Shown here: piece by piece, positions 31,191 through 40,191 of the stretch
How positions within the stretch are numbered: position 1 is the stretch's first letter
Layout: the number at the start of each line of letters is the position of its first letter
Assembly (NCBI RefSeq): GCF_041361465.1
Contig: NZ_JBGKAC010000001.1
Location: forward strand, 2,418,001 to 2,482,000
Source of the DNA: Halobaculum sp. MBLA0143
GTDB taxonomy: Archaea; Halobacteriota; Halobacteria; Halobacteriales; Haloferacaceae
Length of the DNA: 64,000 nucleotides
Reading direction: 5' to 3'
Program-made: the position numbers and the translations under genes
Notes under the pieces: generated by a model
Told to the model about the DNA's origin: nothing
The model's input: only the letters and a program-made list of their open reading frames with translations
The model's database searches: none

Positions 31191-32690
31191 CTACGGCTCC
31201 GCGACCGTCTCCGGGTCCGGGTCCGTGTGGAACACGAACCGAGCGCCCCCGTCCTGGCTGTCCTCGACCGTGACGCGCCAACCGTGTGCGCGCGTCAGCT
31301 CTGCGACGATAGCCAGCCCCAACCCCGTCCCGTCGTCGAAGCTCGTCCCGTACTCGAACACGTCCTCGCGGTGGGCCGCCGGGATACCCGGCCCGTCGTC
31401 GGCGACGTAGAAGCCCGGCTCGTCGTCCAGCCGACCGATCCGGACCGTCACCGCCGGCCCGCAGTGTTCCGCCGCGTTCCGTAGGAGGTTGTCCAGAATC
31501 CGTTCCAACCGGCCGCGGTCCGCCTGGACCGTCCACTCCGACTCCCCTCCGCCGTCGAACGTGACGTTCGGCCCCTCGCCGGTCGTCGCGTCCGCCAGCC
31601 GCCCGGCCAGCTCCGGCACGACGACCGGCTCCGTCTCGTCCACTCGGGCGCCCTCGCGGGCGAGGGTGAGCGTCTGGTCGACCAGCGTCGACATCCGTTC
31701 GACCGCCGCCTGCACCTCCGCGACGGCGTCGTCGACCGCCTCCGACTCCGTCTCCGCCCTGGCGACCTCCGCGTAGCCGCTCGCGATGCTGAGCGGGTTC
31801 CGGAGGTCGTGGCTCAACACGCTGGCGAACCGGTCGAGACGCTCGTTCTGTCGCTCCAGCTCTCGTTCCCGTTCCCGGAGCGTGCGTTCCTGCTCGACCC
31901 GGTCCATCGCTACCTCCACGTTGGCCGCGAACACCCGCGCCAGCTCCACGTCCGTCTCCGAGATAGCCCTCTCCTGTTCCGTCCCCATCGTGAGCACGCC
32001 GTGGTCGCCGACTGGCGCGACGAGCATACTCCCCGACCCGGTCCGGTCGACGTCGTCGTCGATCACCCGGATGTCCTGGTAGACGAGGAACTCGCCGTCG
32101 TCGAACGCGTCCCACTGGGTCGTCTCTCCGCGCTCGTACGGCGGCCGGGTGCCGGGGGTCGCCGCCTCCGCGGCCGCCGACACCGCCGTCGGGAGGAGCC
32201 GTTCCGTCTCCGGGTCGTACAGCCGGAGCGTCGTCAGCGGGAACCCCAAGACGTTCTCCACCGCGTTGGCCGCGGTCGCCGCGACCGCCTCGCGCGTGTC
32301 CGCGGTGAGCATCCGACGGGTGGTGCCGTGGAGCTCCACGAACCGTTCCCGACCGCGCCCGTCTGCGGCCGGCGGCGTCCAGACCAGATAGCCGACCTCG
32401 CTGTCCCGGGTCGACTCCAACTGCGCGTCGTCGACCGAGAGGAACGTCACCTGGTACTCCCGGTCGCCGTGAGCGGTCGGGAGCGTCGTCGGGCCGGCGC
32501 CGTCGGCCGTCACTGTCTCGTAGGAGCGCTCGACCACGGCCGCCGGCTCCGAGAACGTCTCCCGGAACGCCTCGTTCCGGCGACTGACCGACGGCTCGCC
32601 GCCCACGACCTCCACGACCGCCACCGGCTCCGGAAACGACACCAGAGCACGGGCCGCGGCCGGAAACTCGGTTACGCCGTCCGGCGACAT
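31191..32690 (-). CDS. Sensor histidine kinase with PAS-like and GAF domains
   Basis: The 499-residue soluble kinase has a PAS-like N-terminal domain (residues about 10-105), a GAF domain (about 115-265, with SMLVAPVGDHGVL) and a coiled linker. A HisKA dimerisation helix follows with phospho-acceptor His near residue 292 in FASVLSHDLRNPLS. The HATPase_c domain has N-box DNLLRNAAEH and G-boxes YVADDGPGIP and GTGLGLAIV. No membrane segment is seen, so it senses a cytoplasmic signal. No response regulator is adjacent. It is closely similar in build to the second kinase at 46858-48465, implying paralogues. Confidence 0.92.
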   Translation of the reverse strand: MSPDGVTEFPAAARALVSFPEPVAVVEVVGGEPSVSRRNEAFRETFSEPAAVVERSYETVTADGAGPTTLPTAHGDREYQVTFLSVDDAQLESTRDSEVGYLVWTPPAADGRGRERFVELHGTTRRMLTADTREAVAATAANAVENVLGFPLTTLRLYDPETERLLPTAVSAAAEAATPGTRPPYERGETTQWDAFDDGEFLVYQDIRVIDDDVDRTGSGSMLVAPVGDHGVLTMGTEQERAISETDVELARVFAANVEVAMDRVEQERTLRERERELERQNERLDRFASVLSHDLRNPLSIASGYAEVARAETESEAVDDAVAEVQAAVERMSTLVDQTLTLAREGARVDETEPVVVPELAGRLADATTGEGPNVTFDGGGESEWTVQADRGRLERILDNLLRNAAEHCGPAVTVRIGRLDDEPGFYVADDGPGIPAAHREDVFEYGTSFDDGTGLGLAIVAELTRAHGWRVTVEDSQDGGARFVFHTDPDPETVAEP

Positions 32691-32861
32691 ACTCGACACC
32701 GTCGCTCGAACTGTCGGGCCACCCCGTCGACCACGAGACACTTCGGGTCACACCCGACACCTACCCGTATCGCTGTCATGAGCGGTGTGTACGACTCTCT
32801 CGGCTTATAGCTTCTCTTTCCTATTACCGTGTCACGAGTGTGTAGAATTCTGTCGAACCTC

Positions 32862-34064
32862 TCACCAGTCGTACGCCTCGCGAGGGTCGACCTCGTCACG
32901 CTCCCGGTCGAACACGTGGTTCCCGTCGACCAGGACGTGCTGGCTCCGAGTGTCGACCCGGAAGAACTCCCCGTCCCAGGCGACCAAGTCCGCGTCCGTG
33001 CCGGGCGCGAGCGTGCCGACACGGTCCGTGACGCCGAGGATCTCCGCGGGGTTCGTCGTCACCGTGTCCAGGGCCGCCTCCGTCGGCAGGCCCTCCCGGA
33101 CGGCCAGCCCGACGCACACGTCTAGGTGTTGCTGTGGGAGCACCGGCGCGTCCGTCTGGATGGCGACGGTGACGCCCGCGTCGTGGAGGATACCCGGCGT
33201 CTCGAAGGTGATGTTCCGGAGCTCGTACTTCGTCGCCGACGAGATCGACGGCCCGACCACCGCGGGCACGTCACGTTCGACGAACTCCTCGGCGATCAGG
33301 TGACCCTCCGTCGCGTGCTCGATAGAGAGATCGTCGATGCCGAACTCGTCTGCGATCCGGAACACGGTGGCGATGTCGTCCGCGCGGTGAGCGTGAACCC
33401 GCAGTGGGAGCTCGCCGTCCAACACCCGGACGAGGTTCTCCAGCCCGCGGTCCCGTTCGAACGGCTCGTCGTCGTCGGCCGCGGCGGCCTTCCGGTCGCG
33501 GTAGTCCTCGGCGGCGGTGAACTCCTCGCGGAGCGTCGCCGCCACGCCCGGCCGCGTCGACGGCTGGCGCCCCTCCTGGTCGCCGTGGAAGCGCTTGGGG
33601 TTCTCCCCCATCGCCGCCTTCATGCCGTCCTCGCGGATCAGCATCCTGTCGGCGACTTTTCCGTGCGTCTTCACCGTCACGATGACGCCGCCGATCACGT
33701 TGCCCGACCCCATCCGCGCGGAGACGGTCGTCACGCCGTTCTGGAAGGCGTGTTTCAGCTCCTCGTCGCGGGGGTGGAAGCCGTCCAAGGCGTTGACGTG
33801 CGGCGTCGTCGCCGACGTACCCTCGTTCACGTCGGCGTCCTCGGGCTCGCCCCACTCTGCCATCCCGGCGTGACTGTGGGCGTCGACGAGCCCGGGCGTG
33901 ATCTCCAGCCCGCGGGCGTCGACCTCCGTCGCCCCCGCCGGCGCGTCGACGTCGCCGACGGCCGCGATCTCCGACCCCTCGATCAGTACGTCACCCTCGA
34001 CGACGCCTCGCTCCGTCTGGGTGTGGACGCGACCGCCACGCACGACGACTGTGTCGTCTGTCAC
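32862..34064 (-). CDS. Amidohydrolase family protein (imidazolonepropionase/dihydroorotase-like)
   Basis: The 400-residue enzyme belongs to the amidohydrolase superfamily. The composite beta-sandwich part begins VVVRGGRVHTQTE and the first metal motif is PGLVDAHSHAGMA. Further ligands are in LPLRVHAHRADDI, LSIEHATEGH and IQTDAPVLPQ, the last giving the conserved Asp. A long polar insert lies near residues 170-205. The substrate is unknown; similar haloarchaeal genes are annotated as imidazolonepropionase-like amidohydrolases. A GTG start at 34064 and one four codons upstream (34076) are equally possible. It shares the strand with the downstream histidine kinase (172 bp gap). Confidence 0.87.
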   Translation of the reverse strand: MTDDTVVVRGGRVHTQTERGVVEGDVLIEGSEIAAVGDVDAPAGATEVDARGLEITPGLVDAHSHAGMAEWGEPEDADVNEGTSATTPHVNALDGFHPRDEELKHAFQNGVTTVSARMGSGNVIGGVIVTVKTHGKVADRMLIREDGMKAAMGENPKRFHGDQEGRQPSTRPGVAATLREEFTAAEDYRDRKAAAADDDEPFERDRGLENLVRVLDGELPLRVHAHRADDIATVFRIADEFGIDDLSIEHATEGHLIAEEFVERDVPAVVGPSISSATKYELRNITFETPGILHDAGVTVAIQTDAPVLPQQHLDVCVGLAVREGLPTEAALDTVTTNPAEILGVTDRVGTLAPGTDADLVAWDGEFFRVDTRSQHVLVDGNHVFDRERDEVDPREAYDW

Positions 34065-34124
34065 GCCCGTCCGCACGGCACCGGGGGAGAAAGCTCCTCG
34101 GGCGACCCCGGCGCGTTGCCGCGA

Positions 34125-34475
34125 CTACTCCTCGTACGCCAGGTTCATCAGCCACTGCGTGAACGAGTCGCTGTTCGGGTCCACCTCCTCTTCCCCGATG
34201 AACGGCGACAGCATGTCGCCGGCCATCAGTAGGGAGAAGTCCAGGTCCTTGGCGGTCGGGAGCAGGAGGTAGGTGTTGTGGCCGTCGTACACCGTCTCCT
34301 CGCGTTGGATCAGCTCCCGGTCCAACAGCTTCTCTGCGATCCGGCTCCCCTTCCGGGAGGAGACGTCCAACTCCTTCCAGAAGTCACTCTGGTGGATTCC
34401 GCCCGTCTCGCGGATCAGGTCCAGCGCCTCCTGCTCCACCTCAGAGAGGTCTGACTCCGCGTCGGCGACGCTCAT
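34125..34475 (-). CDS. Winged helix-turn-helix transcriptional regulator
   Basis: The 116-residue protein has a MarR/Lrp-like winged helix: LSEVEQEALDLIRETGGIHQ leads into a recognition part SDFWKELDVSSRKGSRIAEK and a wing LIQREETVYDGHNTYLLLP. It ends with a conserved-looking FTQWLMNLAYEE. The architecture is that of a DNA-binding regulator without a ligand domain. The ATG at 34475 gives a natural N-terminus; an upstream in-frame start reads as noise. It lies between the amidohydrolase and the NRDE gene on the same strand, and may be autonomous. Confidence 0.82.
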   Translation of the reverse strand: MSVADAESDLSEVEQEALDLIRETGGIHQSDFWKELDVSSRKGSRIAEKLLDRELIQREETVYDGHNTYLLLPTAKDLDFSLLMAGDMLSPFIGEEEVDPNSDSFTQWLMNLAYEE

Positions 34476-34500
34476 ACGGTGTAGTCGGCCGGTCCGAGGC

Positions 34501-35238
34501 TTAAATCCTGTCGTCGGCAGGAACGACCCGCTCGAACGCCGTCTCACACGGCGGGCCGTCGGCGAAGTCGTACGTGACGCCGTCGCCGACGGTCACGAGC
34601 GACGCCGACACCGTTCCGTAGCCGTCTGCGTGGACGCACGCCCCGAACTCGTGGTTCGCCAGCGCGGTCGCGGCGCGGTCGCGCCACGCCGCGGCGTCTT
34701 CGCCCGGCTCCGGTCGGAGGTGGTCTCGCAGCCGCCAGACCGCTTCCCCGCGCTCGGCGCCGGCTCCCGGCCGCTCTGGCGGCTCGTAGAACGCCCCGTC
34801 CAAGCCGACGTTGCCCAGGACATGGACACCAGGGTCGAGCGTCTGGACGGAGAGGTGGCCGTCCCACTCCAACAGGATCGCCGCCGTCTCGTCCGCGACG
34901 AGGAGGTTGAACCCGTCGTAGCCCGTCTCCCGGACGGCTCGCTCGACGGCCCGAGCGGCTGCCTCCGCCGAGTCGGCGTCCAGGCAGTCCCGGACCAACA
35001 GCCCGCGGGAGCGGTCGGCCGTCAGCCCGTCGACCCAGCGGTTGGTGAGCCCGACGAACAACCCGTCGTCGGTCGCGCCGATCCAGGTGCCGCCCGCCTC
35101 CGCGTCCCGCGGGGCGAACACGCCCGGCTGGATCTCCGCGGGCGGCTCGGACGGCCGGTCGCGGACCTCGTCGCGGTTCGCGGCCGCGACGACCGGCGCC
35201 CCGTCGAACACCCGCCAGGCCAGCGTGAGTGTACACAC
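34501..35238 (-). CDS. NRDE-family (TANGO2-type) Ntn-hydrolase-like protein
   Basis: The 245-residue protein starts (GTG) VCTLTLAWRV and has the signature AAANRDEVRDRPSEP, GTWIGATDDGLFVGLTNR and GPPCETAFERV. The Cys at position 2 and the NRDE motif are the marks of the TANGO2 family, thought to be an Ntn-hydrolase fold. The family is linked in eukaryotes to heme and lipid handling, but the biochemical role is unproven. The GTG at 35238 exactly positions Cys2 for removal of the initiator. It is divergent from DUF192. Confidence 0.88.
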   Translation of the reverse strand: MCTLTLAWRVFDGAPVVAAANRDEVRDRPSEPPAEIQPGVFAPRDAEAGGTWIGATDDGLFVGLTNRWVDGLTADRSRGLLVRDCLDADSAEAAARAVERAVRETGYDGFNLLVADETAAILLEWDGHLSVQTLDPGVHVLGNVGLDGAFYEPPERPGAGAERGEAVWRLRDHLRPEPGEDAAAWRDRAATALANHEFGACVHADGYGTVSASLVTVGDGVTYDFADGPPCETAFERVVPADDRI

Positions 35239-35322
35239 GCTGTCAGTTTCGTCGCCGGACGGCTTAGGCGTCGCGGTGGGGGAGAGCGGAACGCACAAGT
35301 CGTCGGCTCGTCGTCTCCCGGT

Positions 35323-35676
35323 GTGCGAGTCGTCCACGACCCAGACGGCGCCGGGACGACGCTGGCCAGCGAGGTGGACGTGGCCGAAGGGTTCCTGGCG
35401 CAGGCCTGCGGGCTGATGTTCCGGCGGTCGATCCCCGACGACTACGCGCTCGTGTTCCCGTTCGGCGGTGTCGGCCAGCGGGACACCCACATGGTGTTCG
35501 TCCCGTTCGACATCGACGCCGTCTGGCTCGTCGACGGCGAGGTGACTGCCTGTCGCCGGCTCGCCGCCTGGCGCGGGCTCGCCGTCGAGGAGGCCGACAC
35601 GCTGATCGAACTGCCCGCCGGCGCCGCCGATGGCGTCGCCGTCGGTGATCGGGTTCGGGTCGAAGGGCTGGAGTGA
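35323..35676 (+). CDS. DUF192 family protein
   Basis: The 117-residue protein matches DUF192, a small beta-barrel family. It shows FLAQACGLMFRRSIPDDYALVF, DTHMVFVPFDIDAVWL, and LIELPAGAADGVAVGDRVRV, with the conserved Cys-Gly-Leu-Met-Phe and His-Met segments. Function is unknown. GTG at 35323 (VRVVHDPDG) is the only start fitting the barrel's first strand. It converges with HicA (46 bp between stops), and a short 5-bp hairpin GGCAG/CTGCC lies between them. Confidence 0.85.
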   Translation: MRVVHDPDGAGTTLASEVDVAEGFLAQACGLMFRRSIPDDYALVFPFGGVGQRDTHMVFVPFDIDAVWLVDGEVTACRRLAAWRGLAVEEADTLIELPAGAADGVAVGDRVRVEGLE

Positions 35677-35722
35677 TTAGTCGGGCGCGGACGGCAGTGG
35701 AGAGTCTGCCGACAGTATCGGA

Positions 35723-35986
35723 CTATTGGTGTTCGTCGATCCACGCACACCAAGCGTGGAAGTCGTCTGCGCCACACTGCTCTGCGATCTGCTGGAGCGT
35801 CCCGATTCGGACGCGGTCGTGGAGCGGCACGGTGACAGTTCGCGTCTCCTGCGTCTCCGGGTGTGTGTACTTCAGAATCGCGTGGTCCCCGGTGGTGCGG
35901 TCGTGGCGGTAGCCGGACTTCCGGAGGACGGTGACGATCTCCCGGCCGGAGAAGTCACGCGACGGCACGTTCAGCCGTCGAACCAC
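35723..35986 (-). CDS. hicA: HicA-type mRNA interferase toxin
   Basis: The 87-residue protein has the HicA dsRBD-like fold. A segment RDFSGREIVTVLRKSGYRHD leads to the active His35 in TTGDHAILKYTHP, followed by TVTVPLHDRVRIGTL and QQIAEQCG. HicA toxins cut mRNA and block translation. It overlaps its HicB-like partner by 16 bp, and translational coupling is likely. The reading order is HicB first, then HicA. Confidence 0.9.
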   Translation of the reverse strand: MVRRLNVPSRDFSGREIVTVLRKSGYRHDRTTGDHAILKYTHPETQETRTVTVPLHDRVRIGTLQQIAEQCGADDFHAWCAWIDEHQ

Positions 35987-36174
35987 GGCGCGTCCGGCTC
36001 GGGCGCGTCGCCGTCAGCCGCCTGGGCCGCTCGAGTCGCCTCCAACGCCTCGTCGAGGTTCGCCAGCGCCGCCTCCCGCGTCTCTCCCTGGCTGGCGACG
36101 CCGGTCGCCTCGTCGACTGCCGACCACCAACCGTCGTCTTCCTCGATCAGCCGAACCTCGCGCCGCTCGCTCAT
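35971..36174 (-). CDS. hicB: HicB-type antitoxin
   Basis: The 67-residue protein has the partial RNase H-like HicB fold: REVRLIEEDDGWWSAVDEAT, GVASQGETREAALANLDEAL and a C-terminal helix. It has no separate DNA-binding domain, so autoregulation may involve another protein or be absent. It neutralises HicA encoded immediately downstream with overlapping start. The acidic C-terminus (DGDAPEPDAPWFDG) is a haloarchaeal feature. Confidence 0.88.
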   Translation of the reverse strand: MSERREVRLIEEDDGWWSAVDEATGVASQGETREAALANLDEALEATRAAQAADGDAPEPDAPWFDG

Positions 36175-36265
36175 ACTCCCGAGTTGGCCGTTCTGATTGA
36201 TAAACCTCCGCCCCGCCGCTTCGCCACCAGAACCGCCAAGTGAGTTGGCTCACGGATTGCACACG

Positions 36266-36564
36266 ATGAGCAGCGACAGACGACGTGTCCAGTTCCGTGC
36301 TCCGGAGCGGTCCGTCGACCGGGCGGACGCGCTCGCGGCAGTCACGGGCGTCGGACGGACGTGCTCGCCACGGCGCTGCGCGAGTACCTCCAGAACGCAG
36401 CACACGACGATACGCACACCCGAGAGACCGCCGCGGCGTACTACGACGACGTGATCGACCTCGATCAACTCGCGTCGCTCGTCGGCGCCGAGGAGGCGGC
36501 CAACTTCCGGGTGTCGAAGCGGCAACTCGATCCGGGGTTCGTCGGCGAAGTCGCAGGCTCGTAA
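36266..36564 (+). pseudogene. Frameshifted ribbon-helix-helix (CopG-like) protein
   Basis: The ATG at 36266 opens a frame reading MSSDRRRVQFRAPERSVDRA and ADALAAVTG, the N-terminal strand and first helix of a RHH repressor. After about 36350 the continuation lies in another frame as DVLATALREYLQNAAHDD, AAAYYDDVIDLDQLASLVGA and EEAANFRVSKRQLDPGFV. The total span of 299 bp is not a multiple of three, so a one-base (or four-base) deletion near 36345-36355 (GGCGTCGGACGG) breaks the gene. Its two halves together look like a normal antitoxin-type protein, probably inactivated recently. The upstream neighbour is HicAB and the downstream convergent gene is an HTH regulator. Confidence 0.75.
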
Positions 36565-36578
36565 ACCGCGGTCGCCAC

Positions 36579-37214
36579 TCACTCCGAGAGTTCGTCACGG
36601 AGACTCCCGGCCTCGAACTCCAGATCGGCCGGTTCGAGCGTTTCGTTGCCGTCTGCTGTGCCGGTCAACTCCAGTGTCTCGTAGGTAACTGTCAGGAGAT
36701 CGTACGCGACGCCGACCGAGAGATCGAGCCGCGCAGCAATCTCGCGGGTCGTCACCGCGCCGTCGGCGTGCTCGCGCGCCAGTTCTACGAACGCCGTGAG
36801 CGTCCCTAGCCCGTGTCTGTCGAGTGTGGACGCGATTGCGTCCACGTCGTCGCGTCGTGCCACGATCTCGACGAGTTCCGGCGTCACCGTCGTCGTCTCG
36901 CCGCCGAGTTCGACGGTCAGCCGGAACGGCTCGGCCTCGTACGCGGTCGCCGTGCCGGCCGTGTCGTCCGTCTCCGCGAACAGCCCGGCGCGACGGAGTC
37001 GGTCGACGTAGCTGTACGCCGTCTTCTTCGACACCCCCGTCGCCGTCCGGATCTCCGGCGCCGTCGTCGCCTCGCCGGATCGTACGGCGAGGTACGTCTC
37101 TGCCAGCGCCGGGTTCTCTAACAGTGCCGTGAACGCGCCGATGTCCGCGACGGCGTGGTCCGTCGTGTCTCCGGGGCCACACTGTCTCGTGTGTAGAAGC
37201 TCGAAACTGTTCAC
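36579..37214 (-). CDS. Helix-turn-helix regulator, possibly TA-associated
   Basis: The 211-residue protein has an N-terminal winged helix (TAPEIRTATGVSKKTAYSYVDR, then LRRAGLF) and a C-terminal HTH (TTREIAARLDLSVGVAYDLL), so it may contact DNA with two recognition helices. It begins VNSFELLHTRQCGPG at a GTG, but an earlier in-frame GTG at 37274 and later ones are possible. I recall similar haloarchaeal HTH proteins next to RHH genes. Here it converges with the frameshifted RHH gene (14 bp between stops), so the original pair may no longer work. Confidence 0.7.
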   Translation of the reverse strand: MNSFELLHTRQCGPGDTTDHAVADIGAFTALLENPALAETYLAVRSGEATTAPEIRTATGVSKKTAYSYVDRLRRAGLFAETDDTAGTATAYEAEPFRLTVELGGETTTVTPELVEIVARRDDVDAIASTLDRHGLGTLTAFVELAREHADGAVTTREIAARLDLSVGVAYDLLTVTYETLELTGTADGNETLEPADLEFEAGSLRDELSE

Positions 37215-37475
37215 TCCTGTTCCGTGTACGGTGGACCGCTCGAATCGGAGCAGCCCTCGCCACCCCACCGACACCTACTCGCTCACAGTCGCCACAACCC
37301 TACACACGCTCACCCGCAGCGCTAGACCCCGAACGACCGTCCAGTTCACGGCGTGTGTGCCAACCCAGAGTCGACGGCTGCCGAAGAATCGCCCGCCGGA
37401 GCGGCCACGACGCCGGTCGTCGGCGGGTCCCCGTTCAGAAGGCTTTTCGTCGCCCCACGGGAAGGTCTCGGTAGC

Positions 37476-39257
37476 ATGCCAGCGGACTTCAACTGGGCCA
37501 TCGGCGGCGAGGCCGGCGATGGCATCGCCTCTACCGGGAAGATCTTCGCACAAGCGCTCTCCCGGGCGGGGCGGCACGTCTTCACGTCGAAGGACTTCGC
37601 GTCCAGGATCCGAGGCGGCTACACCGCCTACAAGGTGCGGACGAGCACCGACGAGGTGAAGTCGGTCGTCGACCGGCTCGACGTGTTGATCGCGCTCACA
37701 CCACGGACAATCGAGGAGAACCTGGACGAACTCCACGACGGCTCCGTCATCATCTACGACGGCGAGCGGACGACGATGGCCGACGTGGAGATCCCCGACG
37801 GGATGATCGGACTGGACGTGCCCCTCCAGGCGTTGGCGGAGGAGGCCGGGGGGGCGATCATGGCGAACGTCGTCGCCTTGGGGGCGGCGTGTGAGGCCAC
37901 ACAGTTCCCGATCGAGAACCTGGACTCCGCGCTGAAGAAGCGGTTCGGCGACAAGGGACAGGCGATCGTCGAGAACAACCAACAGGCCGCCCGAGAGGGA
38001 CGGGAGTACGTCCGTGAGGAGTACGCCGACACGGAGTTCGACTACGACCTAGAGGGGACGGACGAGGACTACGTCCTGCTCAACGGGGACCAGGCGATCG
38101 GGATGGGTGCCATCGCGGCCGGCTGTCGCTTCTACGCCGGCTACCCGATCACGCCGGCGACGGACGTGATGGAGTACCTCACGGGTCGAATCGAGCAGTT
38201 CGGCGGTCACGTCGTCCAGGCGGAAGACGAGCTGTCGGCCATCAACCTCGCCTTGGGTGCGGCCCGTGCCGGCGCACGGTCGATGACGGCCACCTCCGGG
38301 CCGGGGATCGACCTGATGTCGGAGACGTTCGGACTCGTCGCCACCTCGGAGACGCCGTTGGTGATCTGTGACGTGATGCGCTCGGGCCCGTCGACGGGGA
38401 TGCCGACGAAACAGGAACAGGGGGACCTGAACATGACCTTGTTCGGCGGCCACGGTGAGGTGCCGCGGTTCGTCGTCGCGCCCACCACCATCTCGGAGTG
38501 TTTCTGGAAGACGGTGGAGGCGTTCAACCTCGCCGAGAAGTACCAGGTGCCGGTGTACCTGGTCGCGGACCTGTCGCTGGCGGTGACGGAACGCACGTTC
38601 GAGCCGGACGCGTTCGACATGGACGACGTCGAGATCGAGCGTGGCAACGTCGTCGACGCCGAGGGGGCCGCAGAGCACGCGACGGAGAAGGGCCAGTTCA
38701 AGCCCCACGAGCTGACCGACGACGGGATCAGCCCCCGAGCGCTCCCCGGGACGACCGGCGGCGCACACATGACGACCGGGTTGGAACACGACGAACTCGG
38801 GCGTCGGACGGAGGAGACGGACATGCGGGTCAAACAGGTGGACAAGCGCGACCGGAAGGTCGAGACTGCACGCGAGCGCGAGGCGTTCGACTACCGGGAG
38901 TTCGGCGATCCGGAGGCGGACACGCTGGTCGTCACCTGGGGCTCGAACGAGGGGGCGCTCGTGGAGGCGTTGGAGATGGTGGACGAGGCCGTCCACGTGA
39001 TCGCGGTGCCGTACATCTTCCCACGGCCGGACCTCACCGAGGAGTTCGCGGCCGCAGACGACGTGATCGTCGTCGAGTGTAACGCCACCGGCCAGTTCGC
39101 GGACGTGCTGGAACACGACACGCTCGAACGGGTCAAGCGCATCAACAAGTACAACGGCGTCCGGTACAAGGCGGACGAACTCGCCGACCGGATCGAACAG
39201 ACGATGGCGGAGCCGGCGCCGACCGCCGGCGACTCCCCGGAGGTGGAGGCAGAATGA
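37476..39257 (+). CDS. korA: 2-oxoacid:ferredoxin oxidoreductase, gamma-alpha fused subunit
   Basis: The 593-residue protein fuses the gamma domain (about 1-185, with WAIGGEAGDGIASTGKIFAQ) to the alpha domain (from about 205, with AGCRFYAGYPITPATDVMEY, VQAEDELSAINLALGAARAG and TSGPGIDLMSE). It partners with the TPP-containing beta subunit to oxidise a 2-oxoacid and reduce ferredoxin in central metabolism. Substrate (2-oxoglutarate versus pyruvate) is not fixed by the sequence; the common haloarchaeal name is KorA. ATG at 37476 is favoured over an upstream in-frame GTG, and a TATA-like CTTTTCG lies about 32 bp before it. The beta subunit overlaps its stop by 4 bp (ATGA). Confidence 0.93.
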   Translation: MPADFNWAIGGEAGDGIASTGKIFAQALSRAGRHVFTSKDFASRIRGGYTAYKVRTSTDEVKSVVDRLDVLIALTPRTIEENLDELHDGSVIIYDGERTTMADVEIPDGMIGLDVPLQALAEEAGGAIMANVVALGAACEATQFPIENLDSALKKRFGDKGQAIVENNQQAAREGREYVREEYADTEFDYDLEGTDEDYVLLNGDQAIGMGAIAAGCRFYAGYPITPATDVMEYLTGRIEQFGGHVVQAEDELSAINLALGAARAGARSMTATSGPGIDLMSETFGLVATSETPLVICDVMRSGPSTGMPTKQEQGDLNMTLFGGHGEVPRFVVAPTTISECFWKTVEAFNLAEKYQVPVYLVADLSLAVTERTFEPDAFDMDDVEIERGNVVDAEGAAEHATEKGQFKPHELTDDGISPRALPGTTGGAHMTTGLEHDELGRRTEETDMRVKQVDKRDRKVETAREREAFDYREFGDPEADTLVVTWGSNEGALVEALEMVDEAVHVIAVPYIFPRPDLTEEFAAADDVIVVECNATGQFADVLEHDTLERVKRINKYNGVRYKADELADRIEQTMAEPAPTAGDSPEVEAE

Positions 39258-40117
39258 GCTCAGACGTTCGATTCACAGACTTCAAATCCGACAAGCAACC
39301 GACCTGGTGTCCCGGCTGCGGCGACTTCGGGACGATGAACGGCATGATGAAGGCGCTGGCGGAGACGGGCAACGACCCGGACAACACCTTCGTCGTCGCC
39401 GGCATCGGTTGTTCCGGCAAGATCGGGACGTACATGCACAGCTACGCGCTCCACGGCGTCCACGGCCGGGCGCTCCCCGTGGGCACGGGCGTGAAGCTCG
39501 CCAACCCGGACCTGGAGGTGATGGTCGCCGGCGGTGACGGCGACGGCTACTCCATCGGTGCCGGCCACTTCGTCCACACCGTCCGCCGCAACGTGGACAT
39601 GAGCTACATCGTGATGGACAACCGGATCTACGGGCTGACGAAGGGCCAGGCGTCTCCGACCAGCCGCGAGGACTTCGAGACGGCGACGACACCCGACGGC
39701 CCGAAGCAACCGCCGGTCAACCCGCTCGCGCTGGCGCTGGCCAGCGGCGCGACGTTCATCGCGCAGTCGTTCTCCTCGGACGCCCTCCGCCACCAGGAGA
39801 TCGTCCAGAAGGCCATCGAACACGACGGGTTCGGCTTCGTCAACGTGTTCTCGCCGTGTGTGACGTTCAACGACGTCGACACCTACGACTACTTCCGCGA
39901 CTCGTTGGTGGACCTGAAGGAGGCGGGCCACGACCCGACCGACCGCGAGGCCGCGAAGGAGAAGGTGCTCGACGCCGACAAGGAGTACATGGGCGTGATC
40001 TGGGAGGACGAAGACAGCGTGCCGTACCACGAGGCGCACGGCGTCGACGAGAACATGGCGGAGATTCCAGACGGCGCTCCGGACGGAGCGACGGACCTGG
40101 TCCGCGAGTTCTACTGA
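39254..40117 (+). CDS. korB: 2-oxoacid:ferredoxin oxidoreductase, beta subunit
   Basis: The 287-residue protein is the thiamine-diphosphate subunit. Cluster-type cysteines Cys19 and Cys22 lie in TWCPGCGDFG, with a third in GIGCSGKIG. The TPP/Mg motif begins VAGGDGDGYSIGAGHFVH, continuing to VMDNRIYGLTKGQ. These make the active site that decarboxylates the oxoacid. Overlap with the alpha subunit stop (ATGA) implies coupled translation and a 1:1 complex. Downstream is a small gene of unknown function 75 bp away. Confidence 0.94.
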   Translation: MSSDVRFTDFKSDKQPTWCPGCGDFGTMNGMMKALAETGNDPDNTFVVAGIGCSGKIGTYMHSYALHGVHGRALPVGTGVKLANPDLEVMVAGGDGDGYSIGAGHFVHTVRRNVDMSYIVMDNRIYGLTKGQASPTSREDFETATTPDGPKQPPVNPLALALASGATFIAQSFSSDALRHQEIVQKAIEHDGFGFVNVFSPCVTFNDVDTYDYFRDSLVDLKEAGHDPTDREAAKEKVLDADKEYMGVIWEDEDSVPYHEAHGVDENMAEIPDGAPDGATDLVREFY

Positions 40118-40191
40118 GACGGTCGCGGAGTGGGCGGTCGTTCGGCCACGCGACCGCAACCCACACCCGTCTCGCGGCGCTCGGGTCGTCC

